In this document: positions 21,839 to 30,069 of the stretch, one piece after another
How positions within the stretch are numbered: position 1 is the stretch's first letter
Layout of the letters: every line of letters begins with the position of its first letter
Source of the DNA: JANWHZ01 sp041487535
Lineage (GTDB): Bacteria > Patescibacteriota > Saccharimonadia > Saccharimonadales > UBA4665
Assembly: GCA_041487535.1 (NCBI GenBank)
Contig: JBGPNM010000006.1
Span: 1 to 33,197 of the forward strand
Direction of reading: 5' to 3'
Length of the DNA stretch: 33,197 bases
The notes under the pieces: generated by a model
What the model saw: only the letters and a program-made list of their open reading frames with translations
What the model was told of the DNA's origin: nothing
The model's database searches: none
Position numbers and translations under genes: made by a program

Positions 21839-22948
21839 CTAGCTCCAGAATTTGCGTTTGGAAGACTTATCCTCGTCGAACTCTTGCAGAAGTTCCTGCT
21901 GACGCTTCGTGAGGTTGGTGGGCGTGTCTACGATGATTGTCACGATGTGCGCACCGCGCGTAGTGCCGCGCAGATGGGGAATGCCGTGGCTGGACAGTTT
22001 AAAGTCGGCGCCGGACTGCGTTCCGGCGGGAACTTTCATGCTTATGGGGCCGTCGACCGTTTCCACCTTGATAGTCGTCCCGAGTGCGGCTTCCACTATG
22101 CCGACATGTTCTTCGCTGAGAATAAGATCGCCTTCGCGCGTAAACTTTTTATGCGAGCGGACACGGACGTGCACGTACAGGTCGCCCTTGGGGCCGTTGG
22201 CAATAGCTTCGCCCTGCTCGCGCAGGCGGATGGTCGCGCCGTCGTCAATGCCAGCAGGAATTCTGAGTGTCAGCTGACTCTTTTTATTCTGCGTACCCCT
22301 GCCCCGGCAAACCGTACACATTTTCTCTGGAATTTTGCCGGTACCGTGGCAACGCGGGCAGATGCTTGCCTGCTGGATGTTACCGAAGATAGTGCGCGTA
22401 ACCGTCACAATCTGGCCGCTGCCGCCACATTGGTCGCACTTTTTCAGGCTGAAGCCCGGCTCTACCGTCGTGCCGTCGCAGTGTTCGCATTTGTCCTCAA
22501 GGTTGAGCGAAATGTCAACTTCGGTGCCGAAGACCGCTTGCTCGAAGCTGATTTCTATTGACGCTTCCACGTCGCGGCCGCGCCGTGACCGCTGTTGCTG
22601 AGATGCCCCGCCGCCGAAAAAGCTGCCGAAGATGTCGCCCAGGCCCAGGTCGCCGAAGTCGAAATGCATTTCTTGGTGGCCCTGCCCGCCGTAGCCGCCA
22701 AAACCGTTAAAGCCTCCGGCCCCGCCGCCGTTCCCGCCCACGCCGGCATGCCCGAACTGATCGTAGCGCTTGCGCTTCTCGGCATCCTTCAGGACTTCAT
22801 AGGCCTCACCAATCTCCTTGAATTTCTCCTCACTGCCGCCGCGGTCCGGATGGTACTCCACGGCCAACCGACGGTACGCTTTTTTAATCTCGTCCGCGCT
22901 CGCGTCCTTGTTGACGCCTAAAACTTCGTAGTAATCACGCTTGGCCAT
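21839..22948 (-). CDS. dnaJ: chaperone DnaJ (Hsp40)
   Basis: The 369-residue type I Hsp40 has the J domain with HPD at 33-35. The Gly/Phe-rich linker is at about 66-120 and the four zinc-binding repeats at about 133-205 (CEHCDG, CDQCGGSG, CPRCHGTG, CTVCRGRG). The C-terminal substrate-binding domains follow. It delivers unfolded proteins to DnaK and stimulates its ATPase in the cytoplasm. The length is normal. It is the third gene of dnaK-GNAT-dnaJ; its start overlaps the GNAT gene by 14 bp, so translation is coupled. A CIRCE-like operator upstream of dnaK should control it. It converges with the GGDEF gene with 1 bp between the stops. Confidence 0.97.
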   Translation of the reverse strand: MAKRDYYEVLGVNKDASADEIKKAYRRLAVEYHPDRGGSEEKFKEIGEAYEVLKDAEKRKRYDQFGHAGVGGNGGGAGGFNGFGGYGGQGHQEMHFDFGDLGLGDIFGSFFGGGASQQQRSRRGRDVEASIEISFEQAVFGTEVDISLNLEDKCEHCDGTTVEPGFSLKKCDQCGGSGQIVTVTRTIFGNIQQASICPRCHGTGKIPEKMCTVCRGRGTQNKKSQLTLRIPAGIDDGATIRLREQGEAIANGPKGDLYVHVRVRSHKKFTREGDLILSEEHVGIVEAALGTTIKVETVDGPISMKVPAGTQSGADFKLSSHGIPHLRGTTRGAHIVTIIVDTPTNLTKRQQELLQEFDEDKSSKRKFWS

Positions 22949-23417
22949 CTAAATATAATTCTTTTATCATCTTTGGGTTCGGATCCCCATGGCAAATCAT
23001 ACTTTCACCTGATGGATCATAGACATATCCTTGCTCTATGTAAAAGAGTTCCGAACCCGGGCGGGCAAACAAAACTGATGTTGTTGAACCGTGTTCTTGC
23101 CGGGCGAAAGTCTCAGCTGCAGCTAGCAGTTCCGCAGCAATACCCCTGCGTCGACATTTAGGATCTACACCCATATGTCTAACTAGTGAGGTACTGTCGC
23201 CATTAAGGTCGATTCTGACAGTGCCCACCGCTACTTCACCGGCAAAAGCTGCCACGTGAATAGCTTTTTCGGCAAGATCTGCAGCGCTTAGTTCAGTTAC
23301 CCCAGCCAAGCCAACGGGCTCATATAACACACGACTGCGTAACGGCAAAATAGCCGACACTTCAGACGCGGTGGTGAGACGCCTGATCTCTATTCCGGCT
23401 AATTCCGACATCGCCAT
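22935..23417 (-). CDS. GNAT-family N-acetyltransferase
   Basis: The 160-residue GNAT-fold protein has LVRHMGVDPKCRRRGIAAELL (about 78-98), containing the acetyl-CoA pyrophosphate loop R-R-x-G-I/A. SVLFARPGSELFYIEQGYV matches motif B, with the late Tyr typical of the family, and the N-terminal strand starts IEIRRL. It acetylates an amine of unknown identity. It is embedded in the chaperone operon: its ATG overlaps the dnaK stop (TAATG at 23415-23419) and its 3' end overlaps dnaJ by 14 bp. Most bacteria place grpE or dnaJ directly next to dnaK. A role in modifying a chaperone or in stress protection is possible but unproven. Confidence 0.85.
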   Translation of the reverse strand: MAMSELAGIEIRRLTTASEVSAILPLRSRVLYEPVGLAGVTELSAADLAEKAIHVAAFAGEVAVGTVRIDLNGDSTSLVRHMGVDPKCRRRGIAAELLAAAETFARQEHGSTTSVLFARPGSELFYIEQGYVYDPSGESMICHGDPNPKMIKELYLDGQA

Positions 23418-25318
23418 TACTCCTTCTTGTCGTCGACGACTTCGCCCTCTACCGCCGGGCCAGATTTATCTTCGCCGCCTTCACCGCCCTCACCCTTGCC
23501 GCTGTCTTTGGCGGCTTCGTACATCTTGGCGCCGATGGGCATGATTTTGCTATTCAAGTCTTGCGCGGCAGATTCAAACCTATCTTTGTCGGCGTTTTCA
23601 TCCTTCGCCACCTTCTTGGCGGCGTCAACCGCTTCGTTCAGCGTCTTCATGTCCTCATCGGCCAATTTGTCTTTGTGCTCAACCTTCATCTTCTCTGCCT
23701 GGTAGATGGCCGAGTCGAGCAGGTTGCGGGCTTCTACCGCTTCTTTCTTCTTCTTGTCTTCATCGGCGTGAACTTCGGCTTCTTTGGCCATCTTCTCTAC
23801 TTCGTCCTTCTTCAGGTTGCCGGAGCCCTGGATGGTAATGCTCTGCTCTTTGCCGGTGCCCTTGTCTTTGGCAGTCACGTTCAGAATGCCGTTGGCATCG
23901 ATGTTGAACGTCACTTCAATCTGCGGGGTGCCGCGGGGTGCCGGCGGAATGCCGTCTAAGATAAAGCGACCCAGGCTCTTGTTGCCGTCCACCATTTCGC
24001 GCTCGCCCTGCAATACGTGGATTTCGACTTGCGGCTGACTGTCGGCAGCCGTAGAGAAGACTTCGGACTTGGACGTCGGAATAGTGGTGTTGCGCTCAAT
24101 CAGCTTGGTAAATACGCCGCCCATAGTTTCAATGCCGAGCGACAGCGGTGTGACATCCAGCAGCAGCACGTCCTTCACGTCGCCCTGCAGTACGCCGCCC
24201 TGGATAGCTGCACCCACGGCCACGACTTCATCCGGGTTAACGCCCTTCATCGGATCTTTGCCGAAGATCTGCTTTACTTTCTCTACTACGGCCGGCATGC
24301 GGGTCATACCGCCCACCAGCACCACCGCGTTGATGTCGCTGGCCTTCAGCCCCGCATCCTTCAGCGCCTTTTCGCACGGAGTGGCGGTCTTTTCAATCAG
24401 CTCGCCTACCAAGCTCTCTAGCTTGGCGCGCGTCAGCTTGTGCTCAAAATGCTTGGGGCCGTCAGCGTCAGCGGTTAGAAACGGCAGGTTAACATCTACC
24501 TCGTGCGCAGTGGACAGCTCGATCTTCGCCTTCTCGGCTTCGTCACGCAGTCGCTGCATGGCAGCTTTGTCACCGGAGATGTCTATACCGCTGTCTTTTT
24601 TGAATTCATCCACGAAGTAATTGACCAGCCGGCGGTCAAAGTCGGCACCGCCCAGATGCGTATCGCCGTTGGTGGACTTAACCTCAAACACGCCGTCGCC
24701 CAATTCCAGGATGGAAACGTCGAACGTACCGCCGCCGAGGTCGTAGACGGCAATTTTCTCCTCTTTCTTTTCTTTGTCCAAGCCGTATGCCAGCGCTGCT
24801 GCCGTCGGCTCGTTGATAATGCGCCGAACTTCCAGCCCGGCGATCTTGCCGGCGTCTTTGGTAGCCTGGCGCTGCGAGTCGTCAAAGTATGCCGGCACGG
24901 TGATAACCGCTTCGGTTACCTTATCGCCCAAAAAGCTTTCAGCATCAGCCTTCAGCTTAGCCAGAATCATGGCGCTGATCTCTTCCGGGCTGTACTCTTT
25001 GTCGCCCATCTTGACCCTCACGCCGTTGCCGCTTTTGACAATCTCGTAGCCCATCAACTTAAGGTCGCGCTGGACCTCCGGGTCGTCCCACTTGCGACCG
25101 ATTAGGCGCTTCACTTCATAAATAGTATTCTTCGAGTTGGTTACTTGCTGGCGGCGAGCCACCTGGCCCACCAGCCGTTCGCCATTTTTATTGATGGCCA
25201 CGACCGATGGGGTGGTACGGGCACCTTCGCTGTTCGCAATAATCTCCGGCTTGCCGGACTGCATAACAGCCATTGCCGAATTAGTCGTGCCAAGGTCTAT
25301 ACCAATAATCTTTCCCAT
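23417..25318 (-). CDS. dnaK: chaperone DnaK (Hsp70)
   Basis: The 633-residue Hsp70 has the N-terminal ATPase signatures GIDLGTTNSAM, VYDLGGGTFDVS and VVLVGGMTRMP, the linker VLLLDVTPLSLG, and a substrate-binding domain. An acidic, Gly-rich tail (KGEGGEGGEDK) ends EGEVVDDKKE, close to the typical EEVDDK. It folds and protects proteins in an ATP cycle with DnaJ and GrpE (grpE is not in this window). The ATG at 25318 is chosen because GGAAGGG lies 9 nt upstream; an in-frame TTG at 25342 is less likely. The gene heads the operon dnaK-GNAT-dnaJ and is preceded by a CIRCE-like operator and an extended -10 promoter. Confidence 0.98.
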   Translation of the reverse strand: MGKIIGIDLGTTNSAMAVMQSGKPEIIANSEGARTTPSVVAINKNGERLVGQVARRQQVTNSKNTIYEVKRLIGRKWDDPEVQRDLKLMGYEIVKSGNGVRVKMGDKEYSPEEISAMILAKLKADAESFLGDKVTEAVITVPAYFDDSQRQATKDAGKIAGLEVRRIINEPTAAALAYGLDKEKKEEKIAVYDLGGGTFDVSILELGDGVFEVKSTNGDTHLGGADFDRRLVNYFVDEFKKDSGIDISGDKAAMQRLRDEAEKAKIELSTAHEVDVNLPFLTADADGPKHFEHKLTRAKLESLVGELIEKTATPCEKALKDAGLKASDINAVVLVGGMTRMPAVVEKVKQIFGKDPMKGVNPDEVVAVGAAIQGGVLQGDVKDVLLLDVTPLSLGIETMGGVFTKLIERNTTIPTSKSEVFSTAADSQPQVEIHVLQGEREMVDGNKSLGRFILDGIPPAPRGTPQIEVTFNIDANGILNVTAKDKGTGKEQSITIQGSGNLKKDEVEKMAKEAEVHADEDKKKKEAVEARNLLDSAIYQAEKMKVEHKDKLADEDMKTLNEAVDAAKKVAKDENADKDRFESAAQDLNSKIMPIGAKMYEAAKDSGKGEGGEGGEDKSGPAVEGEVVDDKKE

Positions 25319-25335
25319 AATAATTTTCCCTTCCT

Positions 25336-25362
25336 TTAGCAAATAACATGAGTGAGTGCTAA
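25336..25362 (-). promoter_or_regulatory. CIRCE-like HrcA operator of the dnaK operon
   Basis: On the minus strand TTAGCACTC (25354-25362) is followed by a 9-bp spacer and ATTTGCTAA (25336-25344). The CIRCE consensus is TTAGCACTC-N9-GAGTGCTAA: the left half is perfect, and the right half matches at 6 of 9. It covers the predicted start of transcription, as expected for repression by HrcA. Confidence 0.75.
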
Positions 25363-25366
25363 AACA

Positions 25367-25375
25367 ATTCTAGCA
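25367..25375 (-). promoter_or_regulatory. extended -10 promoter of dnaK
   Basis: On the minus strand TGCTAGAAT gives the -10 hexamer TAGAAT (25367-25372) with a TGn extension. No good -35 is found at 17 bp. Transcription would start near 25360, inside the CIRCE-like site. Confidence 0.55.
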
Positions 25376-25457
25376 TAAATAATTAGCAGTCACGAGTCAA
25401 GAGTGCCAGCAGCTTGTCCTCCATACAGCCCAGAAGAATTTTCCTAGATGCTTGTTC

Positions 25458-25541
25458 GGAAAGAGCAGCAAGCGGTCCGTCGAAGGCGAATTCGGCTTTG
25501 CCGAAAGCTTGCGATGAGAAAACCACAAAGTGGTTGTCTCA
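25458..25541 (-). repeat. structured intergenic repeat, copy C
   Basis: Read on the minus strand it begins TGAGACA and forms hairpin 1 (AACCAC-TTT-GTGGTT followed by TT). It continues TTCTCATCGC, contains a long hairpin 2 region with outer GCAAGC/GCTTGC and inner TTCGGC/GCCGAA stems, and ends GCTGCTCTTTCC. It starts 6 nt after the stop of the guanylate-kinase-like gene, in the sense orientation, so hairpin 1 is probably its terminator. Hairpin 2 differs in sequence and length from copies A and B while the ends are the same. Confidence 0.72.
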
Positions 25542-25547
25542 TGTCTT

Positions 25548-26315
25548 CTACCGCCAATTCAACGAATGCCGAGCCCGGTCGCCCAAATATACCTCTACTT
25601 CGTCGTATAATCGTTTAACCGTGTCTCGAGCAAGGCGTTCCCTGAAGGGATCGTAGTGATTGTGCAGCACCAACCGGTTGACTTCGGCAGTCGCCCCCTC
25701 GAGCGTATCATTTACAAAATAGCGGTAAAAATCGCATTTTAGCGCCGTCGACAACTCCCGTTCGGCACTCTCCATACGGCGGTCCAATTCGTCCGGCGCC
25801 ATCTGGCCTCGTTCGTGCATACGCTCCATCCAAATGTCAAAGCTCGGCGCTACCGTAAAAATAATAATCGCGTCGTGCTTCAGCTTGTGAATAAATTGTG
25901 CGCCATTTGGCTCGATATCTTTGATAGCGATTTGGTTGGCCTTATGGGCAGCTTCAAGCTCCCGCACGTTGCAGCCGGAGACCTGCTGGCTGTGGATGAG
26001 AGCCGCTTCCATATACTCGCCCTTGCGCACCCCTTCCAGGATGTCCTCTTCGGAACGGAACCAGTACTCCCTCCCGTCTTCTTCAATATATTCGCCGTCC
26101 TTTTTGCGCCGCTCGCGGGTCGTATCCGCCACAATATGGTAAAAGTCCCCCGACTTCACGAGCTCGTTCACCAGCGTATTACGGCCCGAAGAGGTTGGCC
26201 CGACCAGCAGCACCAGGCGGACACTCTGAAGCACTTGTTTTGTCAGTTCTGACGGATGGTAGTCTGCGAGCGCCTTGCGGAACTCGGCAGCGTGCGCGAG
26301 CTGATTCATTGCCAT
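25548..26315 (-). CDS. guanylate-kinase-like protein with altered P-loop
   Basis: The 255-residue protein aligns by eye with guanylate kinase over residues 32-200. VRLVLLVGPTSSGRNTLV (32-49) is the P-loop. ADTTRERRKKDGEYIEEDGREYWF matches the GMP-binding TTR..R.GE.dG..Y.F, then GEYMEAALIHSQQVSG matches G.F.E.....G..YG, and AIKDIEPNGAQ matches the CILDIDVQGA strand. Canonical Gmk has G-x-G-K-S/T; here the invariant Lys is Arg45 with Asn46 after it, which should impair ATP binding. About 30 extra residues at each end are not in Gmk. It may be a catalytically weak or repurposed kinase. It lies between dnaK and lepA, with the structured repeat copy C at its 3' end. Confidence 0.72.
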   Translation of the reverse strand: MAMNQLAHAAEFRKALADYHPSELTKQVLQSVRLVLLVGPTSSGRNTLVNELVKSGDFYHIVADTTRERRKKDGEYIEEDGREYWFRSEEDILEGVRKGEYMEAALIHSQQVSGCNVRELEAAHKANQIAIKDIEPNGAQFIHKLKHDAIIIFTVAPSFDIWMERMHERGQMAPDELDRRMESAERELSTALKCDFYRYFVNDTLEGATAEVNRLVLHNHYDPFRERLARDTVKRLYDEVEVYLGDRARHSLNWR

Positions 26316-26369
26316 TTAGCGTAACAGAGAAGCTTTAGAGAAATCAACGTTATTTCTACATCTCCCCAG

Positions 26370-26438
26370 CTAGCCACGTTTTAGCATAATCGTAAAGGCT
26401 TCGGCTGGGATGTTCACTTTGCCGAAGCGTTTCATGCG
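26370..26438 (-). pseudogene. remnant of a second, diverged lepA 3' end
   Basis: On the minus strand this segment reads RMKRFGKVNIP then AEAFTIMLKRG and a TAG stop. It corresponds residue for residue to the end of the intact lepA (RMKKFGKVEIP then SEAFTVMLKRG, TAG). The amino acids are nearly identical, but many codon third positions and some first positions differ, so it is not a recent tandem copy. It begins about 20 bp after the intact lepA stop. The likely origin is replacement of the resident lepA by a related allele, leaving the old tail behind. Confidence 0.8.
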
Positions 26439-26458
26439 TGCTACTCTTCCCGAACGCG

Positions 26459-28237
26459 CTATCCACGCTTTAGCATTACCGTAAATGCTTCTGATGGTAT
26501 CTCTACCTTTCCAAATTTCTTCATGCGTTTTTTGCCTTTGGCCTGCTTGGCAAGCAGTTTTTTCTTGCGGGAAACGTCGCCGCCGTATAGGTAGCCGGTT
26601 ACGTCTTTGCGGTAGGCGCTGATATCTTCGCGGGCAATGAATTTGCCGCCGATGGCCGCCTGCAGTGTCACCTGGAAATTCTGGCGCGGGATGACATCCT
26701 TCAATTTTCCGACGGTAGTGCGGCCCAGTGCCGGCGCTTCAGTGCGGTGTACCATAATGCTTAACGCGTCAACCTTTTCCCCAGAAACGTAAAAATCGAG
26801 ACGTACCAGATCTTCGGCACGGTAATCATCCAGTTCATAGCTGAACGAACCGTAGCCGCTCGTCAGGCTCTTAAGCTGATCGTAGAAATCGGTAAGTAAA
26901 TTGGCGAGCGGCGCTTCGAAGGTGACAAGCGCCCGCGTATCCACGTAGCTGAGGTTTCTGTGCAGGCCGCGCTTGCCGACGATCAGCTGGATGATGAGCC
27001 CGACATATTCTTGCGGCACTACAATCTCGCCACGGATCCAGGGTTCGCGGATTTCTGTAATGTTCGTTGGGTCGGGCAGATCGGCGGCCGACTTGATATC
27101 TAATTCCTCGCCGCTATTCAGGGTTACCTGGTAATCGGTCGAGGGATTGGTGACGACCAGCTCCAACCCGTACTCCCGCTCCAGGCGCTCACGGACGATT
27201 TCCATGTGCAATAACCCGAGGAAGCCGATGCGCACGCCAAAGCCGAGCACCGGCGAATTTTCCGGCGTATATTGCAGAGCCGAGTCGCTGAGGCTGAGCT
27301 TTTCGATCGCATCTTTCAGGTCTTGGTAGTGCTCATTACTTTCGGGAAAGAAGCCGGCGTAGACAAACGGCTTGACATCCAAGTAGCCAGGCAGCGGCCG
27401 CGTGGCCGGATTGCGTACTAGCGTCACCGTGTCGCCAACTTTCGCTTCGCGCGTGCTTTTCAGATTGGTCACAACATAGCCGATCTCGCCGGCCTGCAGA
27501 CTGCGGCCGGGCGTCATATCCGGCGTGAGCGCGCCGATCTCCAGGGCCAACCCGTCCGCACCGGTGGCGATCATGCGGATGGCGTCACTTTTGTTTATAG
27601 CCCCGTCGAAGACGCGAAGATACAGAATTACGCCACGGTAATCGTCGTAATAACTATCGAAGATTAACGCTCGGGTCTGTTCGTTCGCTGATGATTGCGG
27701 CGGCGGCACATCAGCCACGACGCGTTCCAGCAGTGCTTCCACTCCTTGGCCGGTTTTTGCCGAAATATGCAGAATGTCCTCTGTTTTGCAGCCAAGCAAA
27801 CTGACTATTTCCGCGCTCACCCGCTCCACATCGGCCGCCGGCAGGTCAATCTTGTTAATGATCGGAATAATCTTCAAGTTTGCGCCCAGCGCCAGGTAGA
27901 CATTCGCCAGTGTCTGCGCCTGTATGCCTTGAGTCGCATCTACCACCAGGAGCGCCCCCTCGCACGCCTCCAGGCTGCGTGACACCTCGTACGAAAAGTC
28001 CACGTGCCCCGGCGTATCGATGAGGTTTAGCTCGTACTCTTTATATTTCATGCGAACGGGTGCTAGTTTGATGGTAATACCCTTCTCACGCTCCAAGTCC
28101 ATGCGGTCCAGCAGTTGTTCCTTCATATTGCGCTTCTCCACCGTCCCGGTCAGCTCCAGCAGCCGGTCGGCCAGCGTCGACTTGCCATGATCAATATGGG
28201 CGACTATACAGAAATTACGGATACGTTCCTGGTTCAT
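26459..28237 (-). CDS. lepA: elongation factor 4 (LepA), ribosome back-translocase GTPase
   Basis: The 592-residue translational GTPase has G1 AHIDHGKST (13-21), G3 DTPGHVDFSYE, G4 NKIDLP and the LepA-specific C-terminal domain (GKLKDVIPRQNFQVTLQAAIGGKFIAREDISAYRKDV... split over the last 100 residues). It ends in a basic KKLLAKQAKGKKRMKKFGKVEIP tail; the length fits the family (about 600). EF4 binds stalled ribosomes and assists elongation or ribosome biogenesis. The start has GGAG 8 nt upstream. A diverged second lepA tail follows the stop. Structured repeat copy B lies 22 bp upstream of the start. Confidence 0.97.
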   Translation of the reverse strand: MNQERIRNFCIVAHIDHGKSTLADRLLELTGTVEKRNMKEQLLDRMDLEREKGITIKLAPVRMKYKEYELNLIDTPGHVDFSYEVSRSLEACEGALLVVDATQGIQAQTLANVYLALGANLKIIPIINKIDLPAADVERVSAEIVSLLGCKTEDILHISAKTGQGVEALLERVVADVPPPQSSANEQTRALIFDSYYDDYRGVILYLRVFDGAINKSDAIRMIATGADGLALEIGALTPDMTPGRSLQAGEIGYVVTNLKSTREAKVGDTVTLVRNPATRPLPGYLDVKPFVYAGFFPESNEHYQDLKDAIEKLSLSDSALQYTPENSPVLGFGVRIGFLGLLHMEIVRERLEREYGLELVVTNPSTDYQVTLNSGEELDIKSAADLPDPTNITEIREPWIRGEIVVPQEYVGLIIQLIVGKRGLHRNLSYVDTRALVTFEAPLANLLTDFYDQLKSLTSGYGSFSYELDDYRAEDLVRLDFYVSGEKVDALSIMVHRTEAPALGRTTVGKLKDVIPRQNFQVTLQAAIGGKFIAREDISAYRKDVTGYLYGGDVSRKKKLLAKQAKGKKRMKKFGKVEIPSEAFTVMLKRG

Positions 28238-28258
28238 ATAGTATCTCCGCCTGAGATT

Positions 28259-28328
28259 GGGAAGAGCAGCCCGAGCGCGGATTTACTCCGTGCCCGGCGC
28301 GATGAGAAACCTGCTTGCAGGTGTCTCA
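28259..28328 (-). repeat. structured intergenic repeat, copy B (supplies the murJ stop codon)
   Basis: Read on the minus strand it begins TGAGACA, and this TGA is the murJ stop. Hairpin 1 is ACCTGC-AA-GCAGGT, then TTCTCATCGC, then a hairpin 2 of the same shape as copy A (CGGA-GTAAA-TCCG core with outer GC-rich stem), ending GCTGCTCTTCCC. In this sense orientation hairpin 1 followed by TTT can terminate the murJ transcript. Confidence 0.75.
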
Positions 28329-29927
28329 TAAATCGACCTGTACAGGCTTGATGACAATCCGTTTGATGCGGTCAAATATCGGCTGGACTTCCTCCAACCC
28401 GAACAGTGCCGACAGGGCGATGTGCGTACCGACAACGGCGGCGGAAATCAATAATAATTTACCGCCCAGCGTGATAAAGCCGCGGTCATTAAGGCCCAGC
28501 GGGTAGAACGAAATCATAACATAACCGGCAATAAGGCTAAACCCGCCGACCGATACAATCCGCATGCATGCGCCGATAAACTCGCGGTCGAAGAGTTTGT
28601 GGTCGCGCCAGAGCATGATCGTACCCAGGATGAGTACTTCTGCTGTGGCTACCGCCGACTGCGTCATGGCTAACCCCGCGATGTTGTACGAGGTTGGCCG
28701 CGCGAGCGTAGAAATCAGCACGACGTTAAGTATGATCGAGAAAACCGATACTAATAACGGCGTACGCGTGTCTTTCTGCGCGTAGAACCAGCGCGAGATA
28801 AGCGTATATAGTATGCCGAAAAATATCGCCGCCACCAGATAACCAAAGATCAGGGCAATTTCCCCTGCATCGCGGCTGAAGATAAGGCGGGCAAGGTAGC
28901 CTCGGGCAAAGAACGCCACGATAACGATCGGCACCGTAATCCAAATCATTACCCTTAAGATCTGCAAAAAGTCCCGGCGGAACAAATCGGGGCGGCCCTG
29001 GCTAATGCGGGCGTTCAGCCGCGGAAAGGCAGCGGTAGAGATAGCCGTACCAACGAGCAGGATAGGAGCCGTACTTAAGATATACGCATTGTTGTAGTAG
29101 CTGATATACCCAACGCCCAGCCCGCGCGCAAAGTGAGTACCGATGATCGATTGCAGCTGGTCGATACCCTGGTCCAAGCTTCGCGGCGGTAACTGTCTGA
29201 GGATGAGCCGGAAGTCGGCACTGCGCCAGGCGATGTGCGGATGCCAATGGAAACGTACGCGCATCATACCCACAAGCACGACCAAGAGCTGCAGCACCGC
29301 ACCGACGAACGCTCCAATGCCCAAGCCCACAATGCCAATATTATGCCGGAAAATGTAAATGCTTAAGATAATAGAAAGGTTATAAAACAGCGGCGCAATA
29401 GCGTAAAAGAAGAACCGCCCCAGCGTCTGCTGCATGCTGGTGAGGATGCCGGAGATAGTAAACAGCAGGGGGTTGAAGGCCAGGAAACGCATAATAGTCA
29501 CGGTTGTGTTTAGCTGCTCCGGCGTCATATTCGGCGCGACAAGATAGTGGACGAGCGGGCGCGCAAAAACGAACATAACCACGCCAACGCCTGCCATAAT
29601 AATCGCCAGCAGGTTAAGCAAACTCGAAGACAGCTCCCACATCCCGCGCCGGTCGCCCCGGTGCAAATGGTCCGATAGCACCGGCATGAATGCTACCCCG
29701 AGCGCGCCGGCGGCAATCGTAAAGAAAAAGAAATCCGGGATATTAAAGGCTGCAAAGTAAGCGTCGGTGCTGTGCGGTCCCAACGCGTGGAAGTTGGCGT
29801 TCACCAGCTTGGTGCGCAAAAAGCCCAGCACCTGCCCGCTCAAGCTCGCCGCCATCAACAACCCAGCGACATTCCCGAGCGAGATATGCCGCACTTTTTT
29901 ACTGGAAGCCGATGCTGATGGATTCAT
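28326..29927 (-). CDS. murJ: lipid II flippase MurJ (MviN)
   Basis: The 533-residue polytopic membrane protein is of the MOP superfamily. About 14 hydrophobic helices can be counted, with the MurJ-typical start (AASLSGQVLGFLRTKLV), DAYFAAFNIPDFFFF in helix 2 and GALGVAFMPVLSDHL. The charged central-cavity residues are conserved in style. It moves lipid-linked peptidoglycan precursors across the cytoplasmic membrane, so the cell builds a peptidoglycan wall. The start at 29927 has no clear ribosome-binding site. Its TGA stop is part of structured repeat copy B, and lepA follows on the same strand. Confidence 0.95.
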   Translation of the reverse strand: MNPSASASSKKVRHISLGNVAGLLMAASLSGQVLGFLRTKLVNANFHALGPHSTDAYFAAFNIPDFFFFTIAAGALGVAFMPVLSDHLHRGDRRGMWELSSSLLNLLAIIMAGVGVVMFVFARPLVHYLVAPNMTPEQLNTTVTIMRFLAFNPLLFTISGILTSMQQTLGRFFFYAIAPLFYNLSIILSIYIFRHNIGIVGLGIGAFVGAVLQLLVVLVGMMRVRFHWHPHIAWRSADFRLILRQLPPRSLDQGIDQLQSIIGTHFARGLGVGYISYYNNAYILSTAPILLVGTAISTAAFPRLNARISQGRPDLFRRDFLQILRVMIWITVPIVIVAFFARGYLARLIFSRDAGEIALIFGYLVAAIFFGILYTLISRWFYAQKDTRTPLLVSVFSIILNVVLISTLARPTSYNIAGLAMTQSAVATAEVLILGTIMLWRDHKLFDREFIGACMRIVSVGGFSLIAGYVMISFYPLGLNDRGFITLGGKLLLISAAVVGTHIALSALFGLEEVQPIFDRIKRIVIKPVQVDL

Positions 29928-30069
29928 GCAGTCTCTGTGTTGGAAAATTAACCGCTTCTAAACAGTATAGATTAGTTCGCGGTGCATGGGTACCCTTTAC
30001 TGGTGCATACCAAGGCAGTAGTGACCAGGACGGGCAGAACAAGTATTCCGGAAGTTTGCGTTCGTTAGT

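Noticed and set aside
21827..22561. Long plus-strand frame opposite dnaJ.
   Set aside because: It is a shadow of the dnaJ coding strand; dnaJ has every expected domain and the plus frame has no recognisable motif.
24017..25105. Several long plus-strand frames opposite dnaK.
   Set aside because: They mirror the codon bias of dnaK and show no domain of their own.
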